A DNA stretch of 6,438 nt from Candidatus Gottesmanbacteria bacterium RIFCSPLOWO2_01_FULL_49_10 (GTDB lineage: Bacteria > Patescibacteriota > Microgenomatia > UBA10105 > UBA927): positions 1-6,438 of the forward strand of contig MFJZ01000036.1 of assembly GCA_001781025.1 (NCBI GenBank), read 5' to 3'. Shown here piece by piece: positions 4,792 through 6,438 of this stretch. How positions within the stretch are numbered: position 1 is the first letter of the stretch; every line of letters begins with the position of its first letter. Made by a program: the position numbers and the translations under genes. The notes under the pieces are model-generated. The model was not told the origin of the DNA, made no database searches, and worked only from the letters and a program-made list of their open reading frames with translations.

Positions 4792-5691
4792 ATGAAGCGA
4801 AAGCTCATATTTGTTGTGGTTTTTGTACTACTTTTGGGAGCTATATTGGGTGGGATGAAGCTCTTGAGCGGTAGAGCTCCCAAGCAGGGAATCTTAAAGG
4901 TTCAAAGCACCTCAGCCGCGAGTGTTTTCCTCGATAATAAGCACATAGGGAGAACTCCCCTGGAGGAAAAAATTGATGCCGGAGAGTATGCGATCCGACT
5001 CGTGCCAGAATCTACCGTTCAGTCGCTTGCCACGTGGCAAAGCAGTATTAAGGTAGCCCCAGGCCTGTTGACGTTCGTCAACGGATCGATGGCAGAATCA
5101 GAGTTTACGACTGCTGCCGAAACCCTTTGGCTTGAAAAAATTACCAGCAAAGATGCAGAAATATCCGTGACCACCAATCCGGATGGCGCATCGGTGTCTT
5201 TGGACGGGTCAGTCAAGGGAGTGACGCCATTGTCGATACCTGGTGTTCCTGCCGGGGACCACACCCTGACGGTCGCTTCAGCAGGGTTTGTCAGTAGGTC
5301 GCTCAAGATTAAGACAACGGGTGGGTTTAAAGTTGTCACGACGGTCAAACTTGCGCTTTCAGGAGAAGCGGCAGTGCAACCCACAGAGGCGACAGCCTCC
5401 CCAACACCGACAGGAGCCGATAAGGGATCTGCCAAAACGACGCCGACACCGAAACCCACCAAGGCAGCCTCATCGAGCGACCCTGCCAAGCCCTTCGTGA
5501 CCATCAAAGATACGCCCACCGGCTTCCTTCGCGTCCGGATGGAACCATCGACCTCTGCCTCAGAAGCCGGTCGAGTGAATCCGGAAGAAAAATATCACGT
5601 TGAAGAGGAGAAAAGTGGCTGGTATCAGATTCTCTATAACGGCAAAGACGAAGGGTGGATTTCCGGCCAGTATGCGGAGAAGACGGAGTAA
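4792..5691 (+). CDS. Membrane-anchored PEGA-PEGA-SH3 protein
   Basis: From the ATG at 4792 the protein has 299 residues. A basic MKRK start and a hydrophobic segment (about 4-22) without a clear cleavage site suggest an N-terminal anchor with the rest outside the cell. A first PEGA-like beta domain spans about 33-108 (SVFLDNKHIGRTPLEEKIDAG), a more typical second PEGA domain about 122-188 (SVSLDGSVKGVTPLSIPGVP, then AGDHTLTV). A linker rich in Thr, Pro, Ala and Ser (about 192-235) carries PTP repeats typical of wall-spanning regions. A bacterial SH3 domain (about 236-296) follows, with FLRVRMEPSTSASEAGRV and GWYQI...EGWISGQY. PEGA domains are linked to the cell surface, and SH3 domains of this kind often bind wall peptides. 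No enzyme motif is visible, so a structural or binding role is inferred. The gene is convergent with the prenyltransferase gene with only 4 bp between stop codons, and no terminator is seen. Confidence 0.85.
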   Translation: MKRKLIFVVVFVLLLGAILGGMKLLSGRAPKQGILKVQSTSAASVFLDNKHIGRTPLEEKIDAGEYAIRLVPESTVQSLATWQSSIKVAPGLLTFVNGSMAESEFTTAAETLWLEKITSKDAEISVTTNPDGASVSLDGSVKGVTPLSIPGVPAGDHTLTVASAGFVSRSLKIKTTGGFKVVTTVKLALSGEAAVQPTEATASPTPTGADKGSAKTTPTPKPTKAASSSDPAKPFVTIKDTPTGFLRVRMEPSTSASEAGRVNPEEKYHVEEEKSGWYQILYNGKDEGWISGQYAEKTE

Positions 5692-5695
5692 GCTT

Positions 5696-6438
5696 TTACC
5701 CCCCAATCCCGTACACAACTACGAGTATGCTTCCCACCCACAAAATGACGGTTGCCAAAAGCGGCAAGTCCGAGGTTAGGATTTTTTCCGGTGATTCGCC
5801 TTTGCCTTCATAGATAAGCTGCATGTAGCGCATGATGCCGTAGAGCACAAAGGGGATCGTCACCATCATCCACTTCCGGCCTGACAGGTCGGCAAAAAAA
5901 TCCGTGTAGTTGCGAATTAAAAATCCTTCGTTGCTGGGCCGGGTGAGAAAGGTAAAAAACGCGTACGTTATAAACGTCGAATTTGCAAACATAGCGGTGT
6001 AGGTGTCCAGAAGTTTTTCAGAATAGTGTGAGAGCGAGGATCGGGTATCTTTGGGTACCATGCCCTCGTACCCCTGGATAAGGGTGAGCTCTGCCCTGCG
6101 TTTTCCGATTGCTAAAAACAAAGCAAGTGAGAGTGCGGCGAGAGCGAGCCAGATAGAGATGTGATAGCCTGTGGCTGCCTCCCCCGCATAGACCCTCAGG
6201 ATATAGGCCGTGGTGATCGTGAGAATATCGATGACGGAGATGTGTTTGAGAAATAACGAGTACGCATACTGAAGGATAAGAAACACGATCGCAAAAAGAA
6301 AAAACGACGGGCCGATAGACCGACTGATCCAGAGCCCACCGCCGGCAAGCGCAAGCGACGCACTAATCGCAAGTGGTACAGAAACTTTCCCACTCGCAAC
6401 AGGCCTGTATTTTTTAAACGGATGTTTTTTGTCTTTCG
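5696..6438 (-). CDS. UbiA-family prenyltransferase, like decaprenyl-phosphate phosphoribosyltransferase, 5'-truncated
   Basis: The frame is open from the window edge to the TAA at 5698-5696, giving 246 visible residues; the GTG at 6286 is internal. It is an integral membrane enzyme with several hydrophobic helices (for example about 20-35, 44-62, 68-82, 92-111 and two near the C-terminus). Family landmarks are DKKHPFKKYRP(V)ASG (2-16), with only the last Asp of the first Asp-rich metal motif in view, YSLFLKHISVIDIL (59-72), LRVYAGEAATG (80-90) and IGKRRAEL (110-117). These match the decaprenyl-phosphate phosphoribosyltransferase branch, which moves phosphoribose from PRPP to a polyprenyl phosphate for cell-envelope sugar donors, better than the quinone or heme branches. 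About 50 N-terminal residues, including the rest of the metal motif, are outside. The exact donor and acceptor are inferred from the branch. Confidence 0.82.
   Translation of the reverse strand, partial: KDKKHPFKKYRPVASGKVSVPLAISASLALAGGGLWISRSIGPSFFLFAIVFLILQYAYSLFLKHISVIDILTITTAYILRVYAGEAATGYHISIWLALAALSLALFLAIGKRRAELTLIQGYEGMVPKDTRSSLSHYSEKLLDTYTAMFANSTFITYAFFTFLTRPSNEGFLIRNYTDFFADLSGRKWMMVTIPFVLYGIMRYMQLIYEGKGESPEKILTSDLPLLATVILWVGSILVVVYGIGG

Noticed and set aside
4644..4874. Plus-strand open frame of 76 codons across the divergent region.
   Set aside because: It crosses the terminator hairpin and both promoters and overlaps the PEGA gene in another frame; the translation has no family features.
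5019..5519. Minus-strand open frame of 166 codons opposite the PEGA gene.
   Set aside because: It is a low-complexity shadow of the GC-rich PEGA and Pro/Thr linker coding sequence, with no start signals.
1..6438. CRISPR array, tRNA or rRNA genes, insertion sequences or long direct repeats.
   Set aside because: No spaced direct repeats, cloverleaf-like segments, rRNA motifs, transposase motifs or paired terminal repeats were found by eye.

Overview
The window is bacterial DNA with tightly packed small genes and short intergenic gaps. It probably comes from a candidate-phyla-radiation bacterium (Patescibacteria, perhaps Microgenomates-like). The reasons are a small DUF5678-type protein paired with a stand-alone retropepsin, a PEGA/SH3 surface protein, a short membrane-anchored M23 peptidase, and first genes of transcripts that start almost directly after an extended -10 box. 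This assignment is an inference from remembered gene content; no marker gene is present. TAA, TAG and TGA all end genes here, so UGA is not recoded and the UGA-glycine lineages (Gracilibacteria, Absconditabacteria) are unlikely.

Layout. 1-705 (+) is the C-terminal part of a C45/penicillin-acyltransferase-like Ntn hydrolase, closed by an intrinsic terminator (718-742). 776-1957 (+) is a complete class III PLP aminotransferase with its own extended -10 promoter. 1997-2607 (+) is a two-gene unit with its own promoter: a DUF5678-like 77-residue protein overlapping by 22 bp a 132-residue retroviral-type aspartic protease. These converge on a minus-strand group: an alpha/beta hydrolase (3855-2980) followed 16 bp later by a Dabb-domain protein (2963-2664), with the M23 peptidase (4515-3901) upstream. 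4516-4791 is a gene-poor divergent control region. 4792-5691 (+) is the PEGA-PEGA-SH3 protein. 5696-6438 (-) is a UbiA-family prenyltransferase resembling decaprenyl-phosphate phosphoribosyltransferase; its N-terminus lies outside the window, and it is tail to tail with the PEGA gene with 4 bp between stop codons.

How the parts relate. The right half is envelope-directed: a peptidoglycan-hydrolase-like M23 enzyme, an anchored PEGA/SH3 protein and a polyprenyl-phosphate sugar-lipid enzyme. The left half is metabolic: an amide hydrolase or acyltransferase and an aminotransferase. No single pathway ties the left-hand genes together. The parts most worth a second look are the DUF5678/retropepsin pair, and the minus-strand leader of the M23 gene. 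That leader holds a near-consensus promoter, an intrinsic terminator within about 35 nt of the expected start, a long imperfect hairpin, and a coding-like stretch in the M23 frame that is cut off by a TAA. All family names come from motif recognition by eye; no database search was possible.
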